Assembly (NCBI GenBank): GCA_036554945.1
Contig: DATBMH010000076.1
Location: forward strand, 1-53,158
Reading direction: 5' to 3'
Length of the DNA stretch: 53,158 nucleotides
Source of the DNA: JACDAN01 sp036554945
Lineage (GTDB): Bacteria > Actinomycetota > Thermoleophilia > Gaiellales > Gaiellaceae
The notes beneath the pieces were generated by a model. It searched no databases. It had not been told where the DNA came from and saw only the letters and a list, made by a program, of their open reading frames with translations. Shown here piece by piece: positions 25,879-33,034 of the stretch. Within the stretch, counting starts at the first letter, position 1; each line of letters starts with the position of its first letter. A program made the translations under genes and the position numbers.

Positions 25879-25909
25879 CTACCTATCTTCGGCGGCTCGG
25901 TACCTAAGT
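25879..25909 (-). promoter_or_regulatory. Tandem NarL-like sites upstream of the ArsM-like gene
   Basis: CTACCTATCT (25879-25888) and GTACCTAAGT (25900-25909) on the plus strand repeat at 21 bp. The segment CGGCTACCTATCTTCGG matches the copy at 24984 in 16 of 17 bases. It is 35-65 bp upstream of the start at 25844, the right place for an activator site. Confidence 0.6.
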
Positions 25910-27157
25910 TCGTCCGCCGCAGGCGGCGATCAGCCGGGCTGAGACGCTCGCCCAGCTCCAGCGGGAGGACGCAGCCTCTCGGGCCGCCGAGCGGAGGGCG
26001 GCGCGGTCGTCGTCGGAGAGCGACACGACCTCGTTCAGCCGCGCCGTGAGCTCTGCGACGTCGCCGTTCGGGAAGCTGGCGAGGTGCCGCAGTCTCGGCG
26101 GGTAGTCCTCGTCCAGCCCTCTCGCGATCTCGGCCAGGCCCGAGTGGTTCGCGACGACCGGCGGGCAGCCCGCAGCGGCCGCCTCCGCCGCGACCATGCC
26201 GAAGGCCTCGGGGAAGATCGAGGGCACGACGGCTGCGTCGGCCAGCGCGAGCAGGTGAACGAGGTGGCGGTGCTCGAACGCGCCAGTGAAGAGCACCGGG
26301 AGGCCCTCCGCCTGCTGTTCGAGCTCGGTGCGGTAGTCGCCGAAGCCGACGACGACGGCCCGCGCGTCCACGTTTCGCAGCGCGTCGAGCAGCAGGTGGA
26401 CGCCCTTGTTGCGGATGAGCTTGCCGAAGTAGACGACCGTGGCGCGGTCGCCTGCGAGGAAGGCCTCGAGGCGCTCGGCGTTGCCCTCGTCCGGCAGCCG
26501 CTCGTTCGCGTTGCCGGGGTTCGGCGGATCGCGCCGCGCCTCCTCGAGCAGCGCCGCGAGGGCCTCGTCCCTCGGCTGGGGCCGCCAGAGCTCGACGTCG
26601 ACGCCGGGCGGCACCTCGTGCACGCGGTCGACGTGGCCGCAGACCTCCTCGAGCGCGGTGCGGATGTGGCCCGTGCCGACGATCACCGCGGCGGCGCCCT
26701 CGAGCGCCTGGGCGCCCCACGCCGAGAGCTCGGCGTTGCCCCGCATCGAATACTCGAGCTCCGACCCGTGCACGGCGACCGCATAGCGCGACCCGGTTGC
26801 GGCGCCGACCGGGCCGCCGAGCAGCACGTGGCTCGCGTAGACGAGATCCGCCGGCAGGTGCTCGCGGATCGCCGCGGCGTTGTCCTCGACCCACGTGTCG
26901 AGCTCGCCCCGGCTGAGGTCCTGCACGCGCTCGACCCGGTAGCCGTCGTACCGGTCGAGCACGAACACGGGCAGCAGGCCGTGGACGTCCGGGCGCACCG
27001 CCTGCGCGCCGCCGATGTCCAGCCGCTCGGGATGCGGCTCCTGCGAGAAGACGGTCACGTCGTGGCCCTCGCGGCTCCATTCCCGGACGAGCTGGCGCAC
27101 GTAGACGTTCGATCCGGTCCCCGCGAGGAGGTATCCGTGCCAGACGAGGATCTTCAC
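25904..27157 (-). CDS. Family 4 glycosyltransferase
   Basis: A 417-residue GT-B enzyme. N-terminal acceptor domain: ILVWHGYLLAGTGSNVYVRQLVREWSREGHDVTVFS, then VAVHGSELEYSMRGN and the linker VHEVPPGVDVELW. C-terminal donor domain: VYFGKLIRNKGVHLLLDAL, VLFTGAFEHRHLVHLLALADAAVVPSIFPEAFGMVAAEAAAAGCPPVVANHSGLAEI, where EAFG is the E-x7-E-type donor motif. Substrate unknown; such enzymes build surface glycans or glycosides. The GTG at 27157 begins exactly at the domain start. Its end lies over the operator of the ArsM-like gene. Confidence 0.88.
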   Translation of the reverse strand: MKILVWHGYLLAGTGSNVYVRQLVREWSREGHDVTVFSQEPHPERLDIGGAQAVRPDVHGLLPVFVLDRYDGYRVERVQDLSRGELDTWVEDNAAAIREHLPADLVYASHVLLGGPVGAATGSRYAVAVHGSELEYSMRGNAELSAWGAQALEGAAAVIVGTGHIRTALEEVCGHVDRVHEVPPGVDVELWRPQPRDEALAALLEEARRDPPNPGNANERLPDEGNAERLEAFLAGDRATVVYFGKLIRNKGVHLLLDALRNVDARAVVVGFGDYRTELEQQAEGLPVLFTGAFEHRHLVHLLALADAAVVPSIFPEAFGMVAAEAAAAGCPPVVANHSGLAEIARGLDEDYPPRLRHLASFPNGDVAELTARLNEVVSLSDDDRAALRSAAREAASSRWSWASVSARLIAACGGRT

Positions 27158-27192
27158 GGGAGGATCGTTACGGACTCGGAGCCCTCCTGCTC

Positions 27193-27483
27193 CTAGGACA
27201 GGTAGCTCGGCAGGCGCGCGTCCTCGAGGTCGACCCGCTTCCCGCGCATCGGCACGCCTTCCCGGCGGAGCAGCGCCTGCTGGCGTCGACCCATCGCGAG
27301 CGAGCCGTCGGCCCGGACGACGCGATGCCACGGCACCTCCTCGCTCGTCGTCGCGAGGATGTGCCCGACGAGACGCGGCGCGCGCGGCTCGATGTCGCCG
27401 TAGGTCCGCACGAAGCCCTCGGGGATCGCGCGGATGCGCTCCAGGATTCGTGTCTCTCGTGGGTCGGGTTCCGCTCGTACCAT
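27193..27483 (-). CDS. Alkyltransferase-like protein (ATL/MGMT family)
   Basis: A 96-residue protein with the DNA-binding domain of O6-alkylguanine-DNA alkyltransferase: ILERIRAIPEGFVRTYGDI, RLVGHIL and PWHRVVRADGSL. The acceptor Cys of PCHRV is Trp here, the mark of ATL proteins, which flip and flag alkylated bases for nucleotide excision repair without transferring the alkyl group. Its ATG overlaps that of the divergent reductase gene in a CATG palindrome. Confidence 0.92.
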   Translation of the reverse strand: MVRAEPDPRETRILERIRAIPEGFVRTYGDIEPRAPRLVGHILATTSEEVPWHRVVRADGSLAMGRRQQALLRREGVPMRGKRVDLEDARLPSYLS

Positions 27484-28042
27484 GAGTCCGATCGTGGGAC
27501 TGACGCAGTACTACACGGCCGCCACCCTCGACGGCTACATCGCCGACGCGGAGCACTCGCTCGACTGGCTGTTCACGCGCGAGCGCGAGCCCGACGGGCC
27601 CCTGAACTACGGCGACTTCATCGCCGGTGTCGGAGCGATGGCGATGGGGGCGACGACGTACGAGTGGATCCTCGACCACGAGTTCCGGGGCAAGGATCCC
27701 GCCGACTGGAAGTGGACCTACGACGTCCCCTGCTGGGTCTTCACGCACCGGGAGCTGCCGGTTGTGCGCGACGCGAGGATCGAGTTCGCAAGCGGAGACG
27801 TCGCGGCAGTCCACCCGAAGCTGGTCGAGGCGGCGGGCGCGCGCAACGTCTGGCTCGTGGGCGGCGGAGACCTCGTCGGCCAGTTCGCCGACGCCGGCCT
27901 GCTGGACGAGGTCCTCGTGATGATCGCGCCGGTGACCCTCGGCGCAGGCGCGCCCCTGCTCCCCCGCAGGCTCGAGCTCCGCCTGGACGAGGTCGCGCGC
28001 AACGGCGACTTCGCCGCCGCCCGCTACTCGGTCGTCCGCTAG
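27482..28042 (+). CDS. Dihydrofolate reductase family protein (RibD C-terminal-like)
   Basis: A 186-residue NADPH-binding fold: GLTQYYTAATLDGYIADAEHSLDWL, GVGAMAMGATTYEWILDH, VPCWVFTHREL, and NVWLVGGGDLVGQFADAGLLDEVLVMIAPVTLGAGAPLLP. The family is related to DHFR and to the RibD reductase domain; the actual substrate is unknown. The ATG at 27482 gives the expected N-terminus and lies within the CATG shared with ATL. Its stop interlocks with that of the TOPRIM gene. Confidence 0.87.
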   Translation: MSPIVGLTQYYTAATLDGYIADAEHSLDWLFTREREPDGPLNYGDFIAGVGAMAMGATTYEWILDHEFRGKDPADWKWTYDVPCWVFTHRELPVVRDARIEFASGDVAAVHPKLVEAAGARNVWLVGGGDLVGQFADAGLLDEVLVMIAPVTLGAGAPLLPRRLELRLDEVARNGDFAAARYSVVR

Positions 28043-28581
28043 ACGTGCGCGAGTACGCGGTCGAGCGGGCGCGGCACCCGCGCGAGATCGACCGCCTCGA
28101 CGAGGAGGGTCGCGTAGCGCTGCTTGCGGTTCCACATGAACCGCCAGAGCTGCTCCTCGTACGGGAGGTCGCGCTTGGCGAGCTGCCGCTGGAAGGTCCG
28201 GAACGCCCGGAGCTCGCCCTCGGCGGCGATGACCTGCTCGACGTCCTCGGGGCCGACCGCGCGCACCAGCTCGTCTTCGAGGTCCTCGACGCAGACGTAG
28301 AAGCCGAGTCGTTCCATGTCCTCGCGGGTGAGGTCGGAGCCGAGGCCGGCCCGCTCGAGGCCCCGCCGGAAGTCCGGCTCCTCCCCGGCGTCGCAGAGGC
28401 CGGCGAGCCGGACGTTCAGGCCGTCGGGGCCGAACCGGTCCAAATAGCGCCCGATCGCCTGTGCGCCTCCCATCGGGACGACGGAGACGCCCTCGGCCGC
28501 GAGGTCGCGGCCGCGGCGCCCGGCCAGCGCCTCGACGGCCCGCTGGTCGCTGAGCCCCTCGACGAGCACGACGGCGTCCAT
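28039..28581 (-). CDS. Stand-alone TOPRIM domain protein (OLD-like)
   Basis: A 180-residue TOPRIM domain of the kind at the C-terminus of OLD-family nucleases: VVLVEGLSDQRAVEALA (catalytic Glu), VVPMGGAQAIGRYLDRFG, LAGLCDAGEEPDFRRGLE (acidic metal motif), GFYVCVEDLEDELVRAVG, and FMWNRKQRYATLLVEAVD. The ABC-type ATPase that normally precedes it is absent here and nearby. Nuclease, primase-like or nucleotidyl-transfer activity are all possible. It starts 4 bp after the PLP-enzyme stop, in one operon with it and the CGNR regulator. Confidence 0.85.
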   Translation of the reverse strand: MDAVVLVEGLSDQRAVEALAGRRGRDLAAEGVSVVPMGGAQAIGRYLDRFGPDGLNVRLAGLCDAGEEPDFRRGLERAGLGSDLTREDMERLGFYVCVEDLEDELVRAVGPEDVEQVIAAEGELRAFRTFQRQLAKRDLPYEEQLWRFMWNRKQRYATLLVEAVDLARVPRPLDRVLAHV

Positions 28582-28585
28582 CGCC

Positions 28586-29512
28586 TCACGCTAGCCGCCG
28601 TCCGTACGTGTGCAGGTACTTCATCCCGCTGTCGCACATGACCGTGACGACGGTCGACCCGCGGTCGAGCCGCTCGGCCGTGCGCAGCGCCGCGACGACG
28701 TTCGCGCCGGTCGACGTGCCCGCGAAGAGCCCCTCCTCGCGCGCCAGCCGCAGCGCCGTCTCGGTCGCCTCCTCCGTGGAGACGCGCTCGATCGCGTCCG
28801 CGATGCCGTCCTGCCAGAGCGGCACGACGAAGCCCGCGCCGATCCCGTCGATCTTGTGGGCGCCGGTTGGCCCGCCGGAGAGCACCGCCGACTCGGCGGG
28901 CTCGACCGCGACGATCTCGACGCTCGGGTCGTGACGCCGCAGCGCGGCGGCGTTGCCCCGGAGGGACGCCGCGCTGCCGACGGCCTGCACGAAGGCGCCG
29001 ACCTCGCCCCCCGTCTGGGCCCAGAGCTCCTCGCCCATCCGCTCGTAGGCGGGAAGCTGGTCCGTGTTCGCGAGCTGGTCCGCCCAGAATCCCCGCGTCT
29101 CCTCGGTGATGACGCGGGCCGCCTCGATCATGTCGCGCGTCAGCTGCTCGGTCATGCGCCCGCCGTCGCTCTGGATCAGCTGGAGCTCGGCGCCGAGCAG
29201 GCGCATGTGGTCGAGCTTCTCGCGGGCGAACGCGTCCGACGAGACGATGCGGACGCGGTAGCCCTTCACCGCGCAGACGAGCGCCAGCGAGACGCCGGTG
29301 CTGCCGCCCGTGTACTCGACGACCGTGCCGTCCTCCGCGAGCCGCCCGTCGGACTCGGCCGCCTCGACGATCGCGAGCGCCATCCGGTCCTTCATGCTCC
29401 CGGTCGGGTTCTCGCTCTCGAGCTTCAGCACGATCCGGGCACCGTTCCGCGGGAGGATCCGCCGCAGCTCGACGACCGACGTGTCGCCGATGCGCTCGAG
29501 GATCCCGCTCAC
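28586..29512 (-). CDS. PLP-dependent cysteine synthase family enzyme
   Basis: A 308-residue fold-type II PLP enzyme: KLESENPTGSMKDRMAL (Schiff-base Lys in the SMKDR motif), VVEYTGGSTGVSLALVCAVKGY (substrate loop), VGSAASLRGNAAAL, GIGAGFVVPLW and GTSTGANVVAALRTAERL (phosphate loop). It resembles CysK, CysM and cystathionine beta-synthase, but the substrate cannot be read from sequence. The GTG at 29512 overlaps the CGNR stop (GTGA), so translation is coupled to that regulator. Confidence 0.9.
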   Translation of the reverse strand: MSGILERIGDTSVVELRRILPRNGARIVLKLESENPTGSMKDRMALAIVEAAESDGRLAEDGTVVEYTGGSTGVSLALVCAVKGYRVRIVSSDAFAREKLDHMRLLGAELQLIQSDGGRMTEQLTRDMIEAARVITEETRGFWADQLANTDQLPAYERMGEELWAQTGGEVGAFVQAVGSAASLRGNAAALRRHDPSVEIVAVEPAESAVLSGGPTGAHKIDGIGAGFVVPLWQDGIADAIERVSTEEATETALRLAREEGLFAGTSTGANVVAALRTAERLDRGSTVVTVMCDSGMKYLHTYGRRLA

Positions 29513-30051
29513 GCCGCGCGGCTCCGCGCGCGGTGCGCCGCGACACGGGAGCGGTTGCCGCACGTGGCGGACGAGCACCAGCGCCGGCTGCGCTCCCCGC
29601 GCGCGAGGTAGAGCATGCTGCAGTCGTCCGCGTCGCAGACGCGGATCGCGTCGCGGTCGCTGCCGGCGAGGATCCGGATCGCGTCGGCGGCGATGAGCGC
29701 GATCAGAGGGTCGAGGCCGCGCGCTGCGAGTCCGTCGGCGGTGCTCCGGAGCTGGGGGCCCCGCTCGGCGGCGGCGTTGACGCGCGACACCGCACCGCCC
29801 GACGGTCTCTCCCCCGACACGGCGGCGCGGAAGAGCGCGTGCAGGTCCTCGCGGAGTCGACGGAGCTGCTCGAGGTCGTCGTCGGTCGCCTCGCCGTCGA
29901 CGCGCAGCCGGACGCCGTCGAGCCACTCGTGCAGGCGCGCGACCGAGCCGAGTCGCTCGACCGGTCGCCCGTACCGGCGGCCGACGGTCGCGACCAGGTT
30001 CAGGGAGAGGCTGCCCGCGTCGAAGCGGAGCGAGTCGAAGGTGCGAGCCAT
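29509..30051 (-). CDS. CGNR zinc finger regulator (ABATE domain)
   Basis: A 180-residue protein with an N-terminal ABATE-type domain (FDAGSLSLNLVATVGRRYG, LHEWLDG) and the C-terminal zinc finger IRVCDADDCSMLYLARGERSRRWCSSATCGNRSRVAAHRAR, which has the four Cys and the CGNR motif. These are probable stress-linked DNA-binding regulators. It is the first gene of a CGNR-PLP-TOPRIM operon and starts 3 bp from the inverted repeat at 30054-30077. Confidence 0.88.
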   Translation of the reverse strand: MARTFDSLRFDAGSLSLNLVATVGRRYGRPVERLGSVARLHEWLDGVRLRVDGEATDDDLEQLRRLREDLHALFRAAVSGERPSGGAVSRVNAAAERGPQLRSTADGLAARGLDPLIALIAADAIRILAGSDRDAIRVCDADDCSMLYLARGERSRRWCSSATCGNRSRVAAHRARSRAA

Positions 30052-30053
30052 CC

Positions 30054-30077
30054 CTGTAATGTACTACAGCGTTACAG
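30054..30077. promoter_or_regulatory. Operator between CGNR and cupin genes
   Basis: CTGTAA and TTACAG arms 12 nt apart enclose a second repeat TGTA-C-TACA (30060-30068). The 17-mer ATGTACTACAGCGTTAC (30059-30075) recurs in inverted orientation before the MocR gene. The AT-rich sequence also offers -10-like TAATGT toward the cupin gene. Confidence 0.65.
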
Positions 30078-30100
30078 CCACCTCGACCGAAGGGATCCGC

Positions 30101-30469
30101 ATGGGGCAGGAGTACGACATCAGGCTCGACGTCAAGTTCGACGGGCTCGACCGCTTCGACGTCGGGGCGGAGGCACGGGCCGCCGAGCCCTGGTTCAACC
30201 AGACGCTCACGCAGGTGAACGACGCGGTCGTGCGTCTCGGCGTCGTCGAGGGCGAGTTCCACTTCCACAAGCACGACGAGGAGGACGAGTTCTTCCTCGT
30301 GCTGGAGGGCGAGCTCGAGATCGACGTCGAGGGCCGCGACACGATCGTCCTCGGCGAGCAGCAGGCGGTCACGATCCCGAAGGGCGTCGTCCACCGGCCG
30401 CGGGCCGCCGGGCGCACGGTGATCCTCATGGTCGAGCCGGCGACCGTCGCTCCAACCGGTGACGAGTAG
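30101..30469 (+). CDS. Cupin domain protein
   Basis: A 122-residue small cupin: EGEFHFHKHDEEDEFFLVLEGELEIDVEG carries the metal motif with three His and a Glu, then GEQQAVTIPKGVVHRPRA is the second motif. All likely metal ligands are intact, so an isomerase, dioxygenase or sensor role is possible. AAGGGA precedes ATG 30101. It lies between the CGNR operon (divergent) and the MocR operon, and both flanks carry the shared 17-bp motif. Confidence 0.86.
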   Translation: MGQEYDIRLDVKFDGLDRFDVGAEARAAEPWFNQTLTQVNDAVVRLGVVEGEFHFHKHDEEDEFFLVLEGELEIDVEGRDTIVLGEQQAVTIPKGVVHRPRAAGRTVILMVEPATVAPTGDE

Positions 30470-30482
30470 TGTTATAGTACAT
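30466..30482 (-). promoter_or_regulatory. Second copy of the 17-bp operator, before MocR gene
   Basis: Reverse strand reads ATGTACTATAACACTAC. It agrees with the 30059-30075 site in 13 of 17 positions, and every difference is a transition. On the plus strand it contains TATAGT (30474-30479), a good -10, 30 bp before the TTG start at 30509. Autoregulation by the MocR protein is the simplest reading. Confidence 0.6.
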
Positions 30483-30508
30483 AGATTAGCTTTCAGCTAG
30501 CACACCGA

Positions 30509-31807
30509 TTGGAACCAGGCGCGGGCGCCGCAGCAATCGCCGAGCGAATCGAGTCGGCGATCGCCGGCCAGGAGCTCGAGCCGGCGGCCCGTCTGCCCGC
30601 CGTCCGCGACCTGGCCACCGAGCTCGAGGTCAGCCCGGCCACGGTGGCCGCCGCCTACCGGACGCTCAGGGAGCGCGGCCTCGTCAACGCGAACCGGCGC
30701 AGCGGAACGGTGGTGGCCGACCAGCCGCCGCTGCGCGTCATCGGCCGTCCGGTCCCGCCCGGCGCGCGGGACCTCGCGAGCGGCAACCCGGACCCCGCGC
30801 TCCTCCCGCCGCTCGGGCCGGCGCTCGCCCGCGTCGACGCCGAGCACAAGCTCTACGGCGGCCCGACGACGCTCGGGAGGCTCGTCGAGCTCGCTCGAGC
30901 GGACTTTGCCGCCGACGGGATCGAGGGCGACATCGCGATCGTCGGCGGCGCGCTCGACGCGATCGAGCGGCTGTTGCAGACGCAGCTCCGGCCTGGCGAC
31001 CGGGTCGCCGTCGAGGACCCGAGCTGGCCGCGGATCACCGACCTGATCCGCGCGCTCGGGCTCCAGCCGGAGCCGGCGGAGGTCGACCAGCGCGGGCTGG
31101 TGCCCGGGGCGCTCGACGCGGCGCTGCAGCGTGGGACGAAGGCGGTGATCTCGACACCGCGAGGCCAGAACCCGACCGGCGCGGCCGTCGATGCCGGGCG
31201 GCGGGGCGAGCTGCTGGCCGTCCTCGGGCGGCACCCGGACGTTCTCGTCGTCGAGGACGACTACGTCGCCTCCGTGGCCGGCGCGCCGTACTTCGGCCTC
31301 CACGGCGCGAACGAGCGCTGGGCGGTGATCCGGTCGCTGTCGAAGGTGCTCGGACCCGACCTCCGGGTCGCGCCGGTCACCGGCGACCCGCTGACGATCA
31401 GCCGGCTCGAGGGCCGGCAGCTGCTGGGGGCCGGATGGGTCAGCCACCTGCTCCAGCAGACGGCCGCGAGCCTCTGGGCGAGCGCCGCGACGAGGAAGCT
31501 CCTCACCCGCACCGAGCGGGCCTACTCGGAGCGGCGCGCGGCCGTCGTCGACGCCCTGGCGCGTCGCGGGATCGCCGCCTACGGAAAGTCCGGCCTGGGC
31601 GTGTGGGTGCCGCTCGCCGAGGAGGTCGCGACCGTGCAGTCGCTGCTCGAGCGCGGCTGGGCGGTGAGCGCCGGCGAGCGCTACCGCTTCCGTACCCCGC
31701 CGGGGATCCGCATCACGACGACGGCGCTCGAGCCTCGCGACGCCGAGGCGCTCGCCGAGGCACTGGCGGACGCACTCGGCGCCACAGCGACGACCTACGC
31801 CGGCTGA
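30509..31807 (+). CDS. MocR-type GntR/aminotransferase regulator
   Basis: A 432-residue fusion. Residues 5-68 are a GntR winged helix (IAERIESAIAGQELEPAARLPAVRDLATELEVSPATVAAAYRTLRERGLV). Residues about 85-425 are a fold-type I aminotransferase domain (YGGPTTLGRLVEL, STPRGQNPTGAAV, VVEDDYVASVAG, and RSLSKVLGPDLRVAPV with the PLP Lys). MocR regulators sense PLP or amino-acid adducts. It starts with TTG 30509 and has little Shine-Dalgarno. The MFS gene follows directly (TGA then GTG), so it likely controls export. Confidence 0.92.
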   Translation: MEPGAGAAAIAERIESAIAGQELEPAARLPAVRDLATELEVSPATVAAAYRTLRERGLVNANRRSGTVVADQPPLRVIGRPVPPGARDLASGNPDPALLPPLGPALARVDAEHKLYGGPTTLGRLVELARADFAADGIEGDIAIVGGALDAIERLLQTQLRPGDRVAVEDPSWPRITDLIRALGLQPEPAEVDQRGLVPGALDAALQRGTKAVISTPRGQNPTGAAVDAGRRGELLAVLGRHPDVLVVEDDYVASVAGAPYFGLHGANERWAVIRSLSKVLGPDLRVAPVTGDPLTISRLEGRQLLGAGWVSHLLQQTAASLWASAATRKLLTRTERAYSERRAAVVDALARRGIAAYGKSGLGVWVPLAEEVATVQSLLERGWAVSAGERYRFRTPPGIRITTTALEPRDAEALAEALADALGATATTYAG

Positions 31808-33034
31808 GTGAACCTCGGCCGGCTGAGCTACGGCCTCTCGAGGCCGCTCTGGATCGTCCAAGTCGGGATCTTCCTCAACTACCTCGGCTGGGGCACGGTC
31901 ATGCCCTTCGAGGTCATCTACCTCCACGAGACGCGCGGCTTCGACCTCGGCGTCGCCGGGCTCGTCGTCGGCCTCGTCACCGGCGTGGCCGTGGTCTCGG
32001 CGCCCGTCGCCGGGCCCGTGATCGACCGTGTGGGCGCCCGTGCGACCGCGGCCGCCTCGGGGCTGGCGCTCGCCGTCGGCTACGGCGGCCTGGCGTTCGT
32101 CGAGACTCCGCGCCAGGCGTTCGTCGCGGCGGCGATCGCCGGCGTCGGCAACGGCGCGCTGGCGCCGAGCCAGTCCGCGCTCATCGTCGCCCTCACGCCG
32201 CGTGAGCTTCGTCACCGCGCCACCGCCGTGACCCGCGTCGCCAGCAACGTCGGCGTCGGCATCGGGGCGGCCGTCGGCGGGCTGGTGGCCGCCTACGGGC
32301 TGAACGGCTTCGTCGTCCTCTTCCTGGCGAACGCCGTGACCTACGTGCTCTACGTCGCGATCCTCGTCCTCGTCGTGCACGAGGATGCGCGCCCGGAGCC
32401 GATCCCGCGCGGGTACCGGGTGCTGCTTCGCGACCGGCCGTTCCTCCGGCTGGCGCTCACGAACATCGCGATGATCGCCGTCGGCTGGGGCGTCTTCACC
32501 TGGATCGTCCCGGCGTACGCGAGCGACCAGCTCGGGGTCGGCGCGCGCCTGATCGGCCTGCTGCTGTTCGCGAACGCGCTGACCGTCGTGCTCGCGCAGA
32601 TCCCGGCCGCGCGGCTCTCCGAAGGCCGGCGCCGGGCGGTGACGATGGCGACCGGGGCGGCGGCATTCGTGGCCGCCTGCCTGCTCGTCGTGGCGGCGGA
32701 TCTCCTCGAGCTGAGCCACGCCTATGCCGTCGTCGTCCTCGCGACGGTGCTCGTCGGCGTCGGCGAATGCTTCCACACGACGGCGCTGATGCCGCTCGTC
32801 GCCGACCTCGCGCCCGCAGCCCTGCGCGGCCGCTACATGGCGACGATCGGGCTGTCCGGCTGGCTCGGCCTCGCGTTGGCGCCGACGCTCGGCGCGCAGC
32901 TGCTCAGCGCGTCTCCGCCCGCCGCGATGGTGGCGTCGGCCGGCGTGGCCCTCGCGGCCGGCCTCTCGGCGCTGGCCCTCGAGCGAGACCTGCCGGCCGA
33001 CATCCGCCTGACGCCGCGTCCCGAGCCGGCGTGA
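31808..33034 (+). CDS. MFS transporter
   Basis: A 408-residue, twelve-helix major facilitator. The N-terminal half reads IFLNYLGWGTVMPFEVIYLHETRGFDLGVAGLV; the loop 2-3 motif is VAGPVIDRVGARATAAAS, matching the family D-R-x-G-R/K pattern. A central charged loop (ARPEPIPRGYRVLLRDRPFLR) is followed by six more helices. It is probably a drug or metabolite exporter. The GTG directly abuts the MocR stop, and EamA follows with a TGATG overlap. Confidence 0.9.
   Translation: MNLGRLSYGLSRPLWIVQVGIFLNYLGWGTVMPFEVIYLHETRGFDLGVAGLVVGLVTGVAVVSAPVAGPVIDRVGARATAAASGLALAVGYGGLAFVETPRQAFVAAAIAGVGNGALAPSQSALIVALTPRELRHRATAVTRVASNVGVGIGAAVGGLVAAYGLNGFVVLFLANAVTYVLYVAILVLVVHEDARPEPIPRGYRVLLRDRPFLRLALTNIAMIAVGWGVFTWIVPAYASDQLGVGARLIGLLLFANALTVVLAQIPAARLSEGRRRAVTMATGAAAFVAACLLVVAADLLELSHAYAVVVLATVLVGVGECFHTTALMPLVADLAPAALRGRYMATIGLSGWLGLALAPTLGAQLLSASPPAAMVASAGVALAAGLSALALERDLPADIRLTPRPEPA

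Noticed and set aside
30497..32776. A long minus-strand frame opposite MocR and MFS genes.
   Set aside because: No domain, Asp/Arg/Gly-biased; the plus strand codes for two clear proteins.
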